Shown here piece after piece: positions 1-11,880 of a stretch of 64,000 nt of DNA. How positions within the stretch are numbered: the stretch's first letter is position 1; every line of letters begins with the position of its first letter. The position numbers and the translations under genes are program-made. This DNA comes from Paraphaeosphaeria minitans (Eukaryota > Ascomycota > Dothideomycetes > Pleosporales > Didymosphaeriaceae): contig WJXW01000013.1 in the NCBI GenBank assembly GCA_015832175.1, forward strand, positions 1,302,001 to 1,366,000. The letters run 5' to 3'. The notes beneath the pieces were generated by a model. The model worked only from the letters and a program-made list of their open reading frames with translations, made no database searches and was not told the DNA's origin.

Positions 1-1396
1 ATCTACTAGGATATTATATAGCCTACTAGTGTAGTTATTCTCTTTACTCTAAGCCTTCTAAAAGAGAATAATCTTATCTAGCCAAATGAAAGTATAATCT
101 TCTAGTTATTAAGAAGACTAGAAGTGTCTAGCCTCTTTATATAATATAGTTTATTAGGCAAAAGTAGTCTAGGTTTTAGGCTACTACTACTAGTGTAGCT
201 CTATATATAGTGTGTCTGTCTTTACATGTATAGGGATAAGCCCTAGCTGTGCTCTATATATATATATATTACCTATAGATAGTGTAGGTTGTATTATTAG
301 GATTATGCGAAGTGGTTTAGGTTATAGTTATAGTGTTATTATATAAAGGGTCTATAGCTTATAGTTAAGCTATAGAAGTCTAAAGAGTTTCTTTGCATAG
401 GTGTCCTTTATTATAATATTAGTAGTAATAAAGCCTTTTTTTATAAAAAAAGCGATAAGCTCTCTTTTTAATATATAACTAATTTTATTAAAGGTTCTCT
501 CCTTTTAGTTATTAAAATCTTTAGTAAAAGAAGAGATTACTTCTTTACCTTTAAAGCTGCTTGCGCGATATTACGCGATTATATATACTATATAAGTGTT
601 TAGCTGTTTTACAGAAGGGGGTAGGTAACTATATAGATCTACTCTGTCTATCTAGTACTTTTGTGCGATCTCTCCTTTTAAAGTAATAGCCTTAATGTTT
701 ATTACTTCTTTTACTTATTAAAGCTATGTTGCTTTATCTTCCTACTAAGGAGGCAGTATTAATTATTGCGCGACGTCCTTAGGTTATAGTTCCTCTAGAA
801 GTCTCCTAGTCCTAAGGCTATATTATTATTGTCTTTCTTAATTATGCGACGTATCTACGTTTAGTTATTACTAGTTTAATTGTACAACGTGTTTACGTTT
901 AGTTATCGCTAGTTTAATCGTGCAATGTGTTTTTTAGGGTTATAAAGGGGTTTACTATCTCCTTTCTTTTCTATAGAATAGCTTAGACTAGATTGTGCGA
1001 CTGTTTACAAATGTATACGCTTTATTTCTACTTATTATATAATCCAAAATTTAATCTCTAGTAAAGGTAATAATATAGAGCCTACGTATCTAGCTTATAG
1101 GGCGCTCTATCTTTAGACCTTACTAGTTTACAGTTAATTAGAATTAACTACTAATTAGTGTTAGTTTAGCTTAATCTGTAATTAAGTATTTAAGGGTTAA
1201 TAGTATACTATTATACAAAGGGTAAGAAGTAGGTTTAATTAAATACGTCTGGTCTATCGTACAAAGGGGCACTAAGGGCTTTATAAAGTCTCTACCTCTT
1301 AGCGCTAACCTAAGCAGTGGGTCCTTGTGCGGGTCCCTACAGGTAGGTAGGCCCCTATTTTACTTAGTGCTATTTGTACGATAAACTGTACAAATA
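1..1396 (-). mobile_element. 5' part of a RIP-mutated Copia-type LTR element (family Copia-2), cut by the window edge
   Basis: The sequence is an inverted diverged copy of 11,643-13,040. Its 238-bp 5' LTR lies at 1,159-1,396 and the leader and gag start run leftwards to base 1. The LTR begins (minus strand) TATTTGTACAG where the better copies have TGTCTGTACAG or close variants, a RIP-type change. No open frame survives. The right flank is GTAAG (1,397-1,401); the matching duplication would lie outside the window. The assignment rests on extended similarity to the complete copy. Confidence 0.8.
1159..1396 (-). repeat. LTR, family Copia-2 (238 bp)
   Basis: Same length and same ends as the two LTRs at 11,643-11,880 and 25,284-25,521, in reverse orientation. 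Differences are mainly C-to-T or G-to-A. Confidence 0.8.
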
Positions 1397-1456
1397 GTAA
1401 GGTTTTTATTAAGGCTATAGCATGCTGCAGAGGACTATAGCTAGAGGGTGAGGTTC

Positions 1457-1670
1457 TGTAATTGATAGGTTATAATATTATTATAGTGTTATAGTATTTA
1501 GCGCTAAGGACTTATAGAGGACCTATACGGTAAGTAAGCTAGGTGCGTAAAACCTATACTACGCCCTAACTCTATATAAGATAAGTATTATTCTATTAAT
1601 GCTACTAAGTTTCCTTTTACTATCCTTTCTAGTGTAAAGTAAGTACTATTACCTATAACTAAACCTTATA
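1457..1670 (+). repeat. LTR of a small 'LTR-216' family
   Basis: 214 bp similar end to end to 28,630-28,845 and to the interrupted copy at 34,371-35,817. It starts TGTAA and ends CTTATA (CACA in the best copy). Flanks GGTTC and CTACT do not match, so it may be a truncation junction or one LTR of a larger element. The 60 bp before it (1,397-1,456) hold nothing I recognise. Confidence 0.65.
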
Positions 1671-4600
1671 CTACTCTAATATAGTTTTACTCTAGGTAAT
1701 TATAATCTAACCTTAGTGTAGTAAAATAAGCACCTAGTTAGAAAAGAAATAGCCCCTAGTTTAGCGCTAACGTAGGGGCTCTACGCGATAGTATTAATAG
1801 AGGTATAATTAGAGTAAGCTATAATAGTTAGAGTGGCTAGGGCTAGGATAGGTATAAATAGGCCTACCCCTACCCTTTACGTATTCCTTAATAGTATATA
1901 GTATGTAGAGATCCTAATTAACATAGAGTGTAAATACTTTATAGTAATTAACCTTAGGCTAGTAGTATTACTCTTACTATAGCGCATTATAATTCTAGCC
2001 TAGAAGCTAGAATAGGCTACTAAGTTATTACTATAGATTCTTATTATAGAGATAGTAGTAGTACCTTATAATATATATAGATAGTAATAGACCCTTTACG
2101 CCTATATAATCCCTAACCTCTACTAGGATATAATCCTAGGGGCCCCCTAGCTAGCTAAGTCTAGAGTAGTAGTAGATGTTTATAGTAGCAAAATTATAAT
2201 TAGGGCGACTAGGGGCCTTATTAACTTTAATACCTAGGCGGTAAAGAGGTAGGGCCTCCTTACTACACTTATAAATAAAAAGGATAATATAACGCCCTTT
2301 AATACTCTAGATGAAAACTAAAATAGAGTAATTTTAACTTTACTCTAGAATATTACCTAGATACTTATAATAACCCTGCCTTACATAGTAGGACTTCTAC
2401 CTACCTATAATATAGTAGGGCTAGGCCTTACTAAAAATAGTAGAACTCTACCCCTAGAACTAGTAGAGTACGTTACTATTTTTAATAAGACTAAGGCGTC
2501 TAGCCTCCTACTATACTAGGGCACGTGAGACTATTATATCTACTTAAAGTAAACCCTAAGTAGCTCCCTTTTAAAGCTATTTTAGGGCCTACTATATAGT
2601 ATGTCTAGAGATTAGCTAGTAGAACTCTAGCACTAACTTATAGAACTTATAGATAAGGGCAAGATATAAGTTAGCTTCTCTTTAGTAAGGGTTCTAGTCT
2701 TTCTAGCCCTAAAGCTTAGGGGGAAATAGCGCCTTTACGTTAACTATTAGGAGATTAATATAATCTCTAAGCTAAATTAGTACTTCCTTCTACTTATTAA
2801 GAAGACACTGCGTACCCTCTCCTAGGCTACTTAGTTTATAAAGGTGGATATTTACGCTGCCTTTTATAAGCTATAAGTTATAGAGGGGGAAGAACACTAT
2901 ACTATTTTTTGTATCTAGCTTAGTTTCTTTAAGTAGTTAGTGGTCCTATTTAGACTTACTAGGATACCTACTATATTCTAGCGCTATATTAATAGCGCTC
3001 TAAAGAATACCCTAGGCAATATATATATAGCTTACCTAGATAATGTCCTTATCTATATAATATAGCCCCTACGCCAATACTAGGACTATGTGCAATAAGT
3101 GCTAGGACTTCTATAGAAAGCTAGACTATATATAGATCTAGGGAAATATAAATTTACGATAATAGAGGTCTAGTACCTAGGGTATTTTATTATAGTAGGT
3201 AAAGCTATTTACCCTAATCTAGTAAAAATATAAGTAATTAATTAATAGAACGTCCCCTTTATAGTGGGTATAGTCTACTACTTTATTAGTTTTACTAACT
3301 TCTATTACAACTTTCTTCCCTAATTCTCTAAGTAGGCCACACCCCTATATACCTTTACTAAGAAGGGGGTCCTATTCTAATAAAATTCTAAGAAATAAGA
3401 GGCCTTTTAGGCCCTAAAAAATATATTTATATAGGGCCCTATCCTAGCGCTCTAGAATCTAGAGCGTAACACACTAGTAGAGGTAGACTACTTAGGGAGC
3501 GCTACTAGGGCCTACCTCTTTTAATATATTAAGAAAATCTAGCACCTTATAGCCTACTACTCTACAGCCCTAATACTAGCCTAGTAGAACTATACTATTT
3601 ATAATAAGGAGCTGCTTATAATTATATAGGCCCTATAAGTATACAAACTAGAGCTAATAGGAGTAGTACACCCCTTTAAGATTCTAATAGACTATAAGAA
3701 CTTTAAATACTTTATAAAAATCTAAAAGTTAAGTAAGCCCTAGCACTAATAGTTAGAGTTACTTTTTACCTTTTACTTCTACCTCTACTACTAGCCTAGA
3801 TTCTAGGTAGCTAGACTAGACGCACTAAGCCAGCGTAAGTAGAATATAGCCTAGTAGATAAGAATAAACGCTTTACTAATAGTGCCTAGAACTATCTAAA
3901 TTATCCTAGTGTAGACGCGATCCTTAACAGCGCTAGTAAAGGCCTAGATTTTTACTAATATATATCTATAGGCACTTAAGAATATAGCTATAGTAGAGTT
4001 TCCTCTCTACTATATTAGGCTTAAGGCGGTGTACTATAGTAACTATATATTTCCTATAGTAGCGACTACTTTATAATAAATTAGAAATTATATAATTAGT
4101 GCGTATAGATTTCTCTTATAGTAAGGAGTCCTTTATTTCCTAGCCTAGAAACCTTTTACTACCGCTATTATATAGTGCGCACATAAGTCCCTAGTTATAG
4201 GCTATTCTAGAAAGAACTCTAGGTTTAAAATTATCTACTAGAACTACTACTAGGATAACATATTTAAAGACGTTGCCTAATTTATATATAATTACTACTA
4301 TCTAGAAGCCTATATAAACTAGTAAAAGTAGTAAAGTCTTCTATAGCTACTTCTAATTATAGATTAGTACTAGGCGTAACTTTTCATAGATATTTTAGTA
4401 GACTTTTCCTAGGCCTCTATAATAGCACCGCGATACCTACTTATAATTACTAATAGGCTATTAAAGTATATATAACTAAAAGCTATAACTTCTATAATAG
4501 TAAAGTACTATACAGCCTACTTCTATAATATATAGCAGTAGTTCTATAGCTTCCCTACTTTACTAATTATAGATAGAGGCTTAGACTAGCTAGGGAAGTT

Positions 4601-7431
4601 CTAGACTACGCTATATAAGTTAACTAGAATAAAGTAACTCCTCTCTATAGTATACCACCCCTAGACTAATAGCAGTATAGAAAGGGTAAACTAGAAGGTA
4701 CTTTTAGTCCTTTGCATTATAGTTAACTTTAAATGAATAGACTAGCTAGACTACCTCCTAGCCTACTAGCTTATGTTAAATAATAGAGTATCTACTACTA
4801 TAGGCCTAAGCCTAAACCTTCTACTAAATAAATATTATATTAATCTTCTTAAGAGAATCCTCTTACTAGTAAAGTCTAGCCAAACTCTTACTAGAAGAGT
4901 AAGGCACTTCCTAAACTACCTTAAAAAAGGAATAGCTTTAGCCTAGGCTACTATTACTTATAGGTAGTAGTACACTATAGAGGCTATAAACTATACCTAC
5001 TACCTTATAGAGCGACTTTAAGTTAGAGATAAGATATAGTTTTTACTATATAATATAAAAACTAATTAGCTAAAAAAGAAACTTAACTAGCTTAAAGTAA
5101 AGTACATTATAATAGCTATACTATTTCTACGTATAGTAATACTAAATCTATCTAGTATTCTCTATAAGACTATTTATATTAACCTCTTTAAGTAAGCGGC
5201 GGACAATCCCCTACCTAGCTAGACCTTAGGTAACGCCTAGCTAGGCCTAGCCCTAGAGCTAGAAGAAGCGAACCTAGACCTACGCGAATAAGAAGTAGAG
5301 AAGGTCTTACGTATTAAAAACGCTTAGGGTAAATAATAATAGGCCCTAGTAAAGTGGACTAGGTAGATATTACTAACTTAGGTGCTAGTTAGAAATATTA
5401 TAAACACTATAGCTCTAGACTACTTTAAGGCCACCTAAGGAGACTATAGGTATAATAATAGTTCTATTTAGCCTATAGGGAAGAACACATAAACATTATA
5501 AAAGAAACTATAATAGGTATTTAAGGATTTATTCCTTTACTAACTTAGTAGAGGTACTATTTATTTAAAAACTACTAAAGGCTATTAGCTCTAGGGACGT
5601 AATAACTAAAGTAGCACTAAAGTAGCACTAGGTAGAAATAAAGGGAGGCTATGATAATTATATTACTTTTTGCACTAGAAGTAGTAGCAGCTTAAAGGGT
5701 GTACTAAGCTAGCCCTAAATAAAGGCTTAGGCAGAGTTACTCTATAAGGCTCTTAATATAGGTTAAAGGGGATACGTTATTAAGCTAGAGCTACTAGAAG
5801 GGTAGAGTAGTATTAGTTAGGAGCTATCCTAAATTACTTTATAACAGTAGTAAGTAGGTTAGTAGTCTACGCTTAGGTCTAAGTTATTTTATCTAGGCGC
5901 TAGCCTATACTCTTTTTAGATTACTAAATATAGTTTCCTATATTATTTATCTATCCTATTACATTATTAGCTCATACTACTAGATTCTAATTATAGTTAC
6001 TACTATACTAGGCTAGTGTTATCTAGAGTAAAGGTGCTACTAGGGCTATATTTATACTAGAGGGGGCAATTGCTGTTCTATTACTATAATAAAATAGGGG
6101 TATGGTAGGGAAGTCTAGCTTCTAAACTAGACTAGAGTTTTTAAGGGCTAAGTTTAGGTACTACTTATACTGCTAGGCTAAGTAGTAGAACTCTGCTATA
6201 AAGATAGGTAGCGTTCTAGTTATAGGCTTTTAGGAGTTAGTGCTATACGTCCTAGAATTATAGATATATAAATTACTATTAACCTAGCCTCGCTCTATGT
6301 ATTTAATCTAGAGGCGTAGAGCCTACCTTTGGCCTAGGTTATTAGTAAAGGGGGTAGAATTATACTAGTAGGTAGTCTTAGTGTAGTAGTAGGCGCTATA
6401 AAAGTAGCCCTAGAATAGTTAATAGCTGTATAAACATTAATAATAGTCTAGAATATAAGGCTACAAATTTACTCTACACGCCTAAGCTACCTTAGGCGCC
6501 TAATATATTTAATATATATAAGGCCTATATTAAGATTACCTAGTTTCTTATTTAAACTATTTCCTTAAAGGACTACACTCTTAGTAATATAGAGCTGCTT
6601 TAGGTTATAAGTAGAGGTAATATAGTCACTACTACTACTACTAGGGCTAAAGATATCTACTGAAGCAGCGCTACCTTAGAGGCTATTATTAATAATATTA
6701 ATATTTACTATAGCTACAAATAGAACGCTAAGGAAGAAGGCTAGAAGGCTAAAAAGAGTATAAAGGCGTATAGCGTAGGAATAAAAGGGGGACTAGATTA
6801 GGGCTAGAAAGAGATAAGGAAAAAAGTAGTTATAGATAGTTAAAGGAGTTAGAATAAGTATAGGTTAAGATTAGTATAAAAAAGAGAGGGTAGAGAAGAG
6901 AAGAAAGGAGGTAAAGTAACGTAGACATAAAGAGACTATAATAGTAACGTGCTACTAAAGTAATAGACATATAATAATTATATTAGAAAGGGTAGAGCGC
7001 TGTCCTGTTACTTTATAATATAAGGTAAATAAGCGAGCTGCCTAATAAGGGCCCTTACTATAAGACTACTTTAGGGCCGCTCTTACACTATAAGGGAATC
7101 TTTGCTAAAATAATAATAAGTCCCTAATAGAAGAATAACGCCTATAATACTACTATCTTACTACTACACCCTATTCTCTAGATCTCTATAGTATACCTTT
7201 TGGCCACAAGACGTTTTAAATTAAGTGAGGCCTAGGGTATATAATAGGCTAGGGCTATACCCTAGCCTTTAAAAGGATCTGAAGGAAAGAAACTACTTTA
7301 AAGAAGTAGACCTACTAAAGAAAACTCTTTTTATAAGTAATACACCCCCCTATAGAGACTTAACATCTAGAATTTATCCTTTATATTTGACACTTACAGT
7401 TCTATTCACTCTCTAAGGCTAGCCTATAATA
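1671..7431 (+). mobile_element. Gypsy/Ty3 chromovirus copy A, 5'-truncated and RIP-mutated
   Basis: A broken pol runs on the plus strand. Seen in order: a reverse transcriptase (about 2,460-3,140) with the active-site box at 3,033-3,044 reading Tyr-Leu-Asp-Asn instead of YLDD; RNase H and integrase remnants (about 3,200-4,950); and a chromodomain (5,292-5,436) with a VEKVLRIKNA-like start and a VKW core. A purine-rich tract near 6,870-6,920 may be the polypurine tract before a 3' LTR of about 500 bp ending ...CTATAATA at 7,431. No gag or 5' LTR is visible upstream. An inverted relative is at 50,759-55,579. The right boundary comes from where the two copies diverge. Confidence 0.8.
5850..6760 (-). 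pseudogene. Broken reading frame antisense to pol in the chromovirus 3' region (copy A)
   Basis: Reading the minus strand from about 6,760, a frame rich in Ser, Ile, Lys and Leu can be followed, broken only by TAG/TAA codons that could be RIP-derived Gln or Trp codons. It includes a Ser run, then an LKQLYIT stretch and an IKYIRRL stretch, which recur in the same frame in copy B at 51,480-52,560. Copy A lacks about 200 nt after the Ser run but returns to the same frame. It lies between the chromodomain and the putative polypurine tract, on the strand opposite pol. I do not recognise the product. It may be an accessory antisense ORF or a captured gene. Confidence 0.35.
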
Positions 7432-10400
7432 ATAAGAACTATACATCCTTACTTCTATATTAATAGGCTTTAACTAGCGTCTAATAATTTATTAGCTCTA
7501 ATAGACGTATAGTTTATAATTATTTCTATGATTATTTTCGCGTAGCTATTTAATATTTAGGTTCTAAGTAGTTATAAAAGGCGTTGGGTTAGTATTGTGC
7601 CTTTTTAATTTATAGTTAGTTGCCTAGCTATATGTTTTAAAAATACTTTACTTTTTTATCTCTTTTATTCGATTATATAACTCTTATTTTACTATTAGTA
7701 ACGCCTATTTCGCCTATTTAAAGTTACTTACATCTCCTCTCTTAGCCTTAATTAGTAGCAGCTAATTAGTTTTAAAAATGGTAATTTATAGGGCATTATA
7801 ATAGAAGCCTAATAGGAGCTTTCTATTGCGCCTTTAGTGTAGTTTTATAAACTCTTTTTACCCATCTAGACGTAACATTTTATTTAAAAGCTTTTATAGT
7901 TTTTATATCTACTAAGAGTAGCCCTTCTATTATACTAGAGATTTTACCTTCTTATCTTGGCAGGGCCACTTCTCTTTATAAATATTTATAATAGTGTATT
8001 TCTTCCTACCGTCCTTTATAAAAATCGCTATAGGTTATAAATTATTATTAACCTAACTTAGGAGTAGATTACTAGACGCTAGTTTAAGCCTATTAATATA
8101 GAAGTAAGGGTCTATAGACCTTAGAACGTTTAACTTAACTATATAAGAGTTAATTACTATAACTATAGTAAATTTTCTATTCTTTTAATCTAGTTTCTTA
8201 GTAGGGCGTAGATTCTTAAAATAGTTACTATATTTTAACTATACTTTATTACTAACGTAATAACTTAGTATGTCCTTCTCGTGCTTATTCGCTATGCGTT
8301 TTATTACTATTAAGTAACTACTATATAGCTTTACACAAAGTTAAACAGATCCTTAAACTTTTTTTTTATAGCCTACGTAGCTCTCTTTAGGTCTATACCT
8401 AGTTCGTCTACTATTTAGCGCTAATCTAGCCCTTTAATAGGGGTCACATCCTAGCTATATAATAATAAGAAAGGGCTAACTTCTATTAAAATGGTCTTCT
8501 AGCCCTTAATGGCTATCTGTGTAAGTAGTAACTTTTTTTACTAATCTATTTATTACTAATTATGGTATATCTATAGATATACAGTTAAGATCCGAAGGCT
8601 AGGCCTCCCAGGATCTTTATATGTCTCTACATTCGTTGTTCGAGCGGCACGGCACAAGAGGTTACATAACCTAATTAGTATGATTAGAGCGCCAAGATAA
8701 CTAAGTAGACTAAGCACTTAATATACTAAGTAACTAATTAGTGCTTAATTAGTTTAATTAGAGCAATTAGTGGACTAATCGCTTAAAGTATATAGGAACG
8801 TAAGGATGGGCTCTCTATACTCGTGTTTAATCTGTTTATTAATCTATCGTTTGGATTCTAGCAGACAAAATTGTTAACTTGTTACACTTCGCAAGATACT
8901 ATTGTATTAACAAGACCTTCTACCTTCCGTAAGTACTCCTGCCCGAGAACCAACCTTAACCCTTTAGGACTAGCTACCCTTTTGGATTTAACATATACTT
9001 CTAAGACTACATTTATACGCTGTATCTAACTATTTACCTTAGGGTGTTTACTATACATAGTTTCTTATTAATACCTACTAGGTAGTATAGCTTAGTCTAG
9101 AATTTACCTATAAACTACCCTCTATAGTCTAAAGTTATTAAGTGTAGTAGGAAGTACTTACTAATCTAGTGTTAAATAAAAGCCTATGTTACTATTAGGA
9201 CCTTAAGGTCTAGGAGCCTAATAAACTTTAGGTCCTTTATTAACCTATGTATAATTACTATAATATTAGTGTGACCCCTACTCTTAGGTAATACTATAAT
9301 ATAGTCTATATTAATATCTTTCTATTCTTATTCTAGTAGTGGAAGGGGTTTTAGTAAGTCCTTTCTTAATTTCCTATTATAGCTTTACGCATCTATAGAT
9401 ACTATAGTTCGTAATATACTATTATACGTTATTTGCTATCCTAGGGTAGAAGCAGTCTGTTATAATAATATTAAGGCTGGAGAGGTATACGTTATAGTAA
9501 CAATCTTTATTTATAAGGGCTCTAACTTAGGAACCTATTATCTGCTAAAATATAAAAAATAGCCTTTAGCGTTAATAGCACATTCTAATATACTTACTAA
9601 TACTTTCTACTCTAATTTAAAACTTTTAGCGCCTTGGCGTGGACACTATTTTATATACTAGATTAGGCTATTTTTGTCTATATTTACTGTTACTTAAAGT
9701 GTGGTTAGGCTATTATTTTATACTACTAAAAGAGCTACTATTATATTTTCTTTAATAGCTATAGTCTTAGCTTTAGCTTTTTCTCCCTCTTTCTATAAGA
9801 GTTTCTGTAGTTTAAACACCTATTATCTATTATTTTAGTAACCTTCCTTAAGTAAGGTAAAGTATTAGAGTCTTAGCTAATTATTATCTCTATCCTATAA
9901 AACGTTCTACTTTAGATATAGGAGAGTGTCTACCTAGGCCTATAAATAAATATTATATTTACTTAACTAAGGGTGTCTATCCAGTGTACGTGTCTCTTAT
10001 CTAGCCTCTACTTACTAGCAAAATAGGTTAGGTTCTTATAATTAGTATAGACTATTAGGTGTTTTACTAGATAGTCTATATAATTTTATCTATTAAGATA
10101 TTTAATTACTGCTAGTATTTCTTTATTATTAATAGTGTAGTTATACGCTATAGGGCTATTCTTTATAGAGGAGTACACTATACGCTATAGTATTCTATTA
10201 TTATTTTACTAGGAGAAACAAACTCCTATTAAGTACCTAGAGGTGTTAGCCTTAAGTACTAATTTCTACTTCTGGTTAAAGTAGGCTAAAGTAGGTTTAG
10301 AGTAGAAAATGTCCTTTAGGAAATTAAAGGCTACTATTACTCCTAGCCCTAGATAATGTTAACGTTCTCTTTAGTTAATTTAGTTAAAGGCGTCCTAACG

Positions 10401-11642
10401 CTAGAGAAGTTATTAATAAGTGGTATTATTTACTCTACTTCTAGCCTATAACATAGAGGTAGCTTATCTGCTTTATCTCTACTAAAAGCAGGCTACAGGT
10501 CCTAAAATGCCTCTAGGAGTACTACCTTTAGGTTTAGTTTTTATTTCTTAATAAGGGCTTTCTAGATATTATATAGGGAGGTAGTAAGAACCTATATACT
10601 ATTCTTCTCTCTTTTATTCCTATAGTTTAGAACTAGAAAGGCATATATATTAACCTTTCTAGATTTATTTAGTAGTGCATAATTATTATAGTCTTAAATT
10701 CTAGTACGTAACTATCCAATCTAGATTAACTTCTTTATTTAGGTTTAACTAAACTTAAGTCTTCTTTATCTATAGTAACCCTAGGGTAATGTTATAGGCG
10801 CTATTATCTAGCGCGATATATAACTACATTATTTTTTTATATCTATTTATATCTATAGACACCTAAACTACGTCTTTTATATATAGTTTCGCACTACTAA
10901 TTCTAATTATTTATTATTAGTATATTAGGTAAGTGCGCTATAGGTGTACTTTCTATACTAGTTGCTTTAACACGAAACTAAAGATTAGGCACCCTAAATT
11001 AATTATTATAGAAGCGACTATATTATTATTAATAAGAGAGTACACTATAACTAGAGTGAAATCTAGCTATAACTTTCTTAAATTATTAAGACTATACTAA
11101 TTATTCCCTACGTGCTCCTCCTAGGGGTAACTATTACTAAAAGAGTCTAGTTTCCTAAATTACTAGAGTTATTAGGGTTAGTTTCTAACACGTTACTTCT
11201 TTTACGCATCTTTACTAAGTAAGCTAAAGTAGGTTTACTAGCTAGGAGAAGCCTACACTACCTTACGTAGTACGTAGTCTTTTTATAATAAGAATAGGCG
11301 TTATTCTTCTAACGCTTCTCTATTTTAGCCTTAGATACCTAGAATGTGCGTTATTATACGTAGTGTATCTTACTATTTTTCCCCTTAGTAGGACTTTATT
11401 AGTTATTATTTAGCTAGTAGTTAGGCCTCTTAACGCTAGCTTTTATAGGCTTCTAGTCTATTTTATCTAACTCTATTTCTTTTATAATCTAGGCTAGTTA
11501 GTAAGCCTTATTCTGTAATAGGTTTTTTTAATTTTTTCTACCTTCTGCTAGAGCTCTAAGAGGCTCTAGGTAGAATTAATATTAACTATTACTAGCCTAT
11601 TCTAGTGTTCTGTTATAAGGGTAAGGAGGTAAATACTCTTTA
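7432..11642 (-). mobile_element. Gypsy-type element F (minus strand), first part
   Basis: The minus strand carries a degraded Gypsy pol. The clearest part is RNase H at about 9,900-10,260, with a peptide like NYTINNKEILAVI, then VYTNYKNLTYF and an HWIDTL motif, matching the usual NYEIHDKELLAIV / VYTDHKNLEYF pattern. A solo LTR (8,583-8,993) interrupts it. Copia-2 is inserted at its right edge with TSD CTTTA, and the sequence resumes at 25,527. Its own LTRs were not identified. Everything from 7,432 to 8,577 is TA-rich and I resolve no motif there. Confidence 0.6.
8583..8993 (+). repeat. Solo LTR (Gypsy type, related to element E1), 5-bp TSD
   Basis: 411 bp, flanked by perfect TSDs TATAC (8,578-8,582 and 8,994-8,998). 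The last 200 bp match the E1 LTR ends (26,761-26,960, 33,593-33,792). It ends ...GGATTTAACA. The start is AGTTAAG where TGTTAAG is expected. It keeps more CpA, TpG and GC than its surroundings, so it was RIPped little or arrived later. Confidence 0.85.
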
Positions 11643-11880
11643 TGTCTGTATAGTAGATTGTATAAGTAGCACTAAGTGAAGTGGGACCCTACCTGCCTAT
11701 AGGGGCCCGCATAATGGCCTACTGCTTAGGGTAGCGCTAAGAGGTAGAGACTTTATAAGGTCCTTAGTGCCCCTTGATATAATAGACCAGACGTAATGAA
11801 TTAAACCTACTTCTCACCCTTTATATAATAGAATACTATTAACCCTTAAATGCTTAATTACAGATTAAGCTAAACCTACA
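11643..11880 (+). repeat. Copia-2 5' LTR
   Basis: 238 bp, starting TGTCTGTATAG and ending AAACCTACA. It pairs with 25,284-25,521 and is preceded by TSD CTTTA. Confidence 0.88.

Noticed and set aside
1457..7431. LTR-216 at 1,457 as the 5' LTR of Gypsy copy A
   Set aside because: The 3' end of copy A (about 6,930-7,431) does not resemble LTR-216, so the two are only adjacent.
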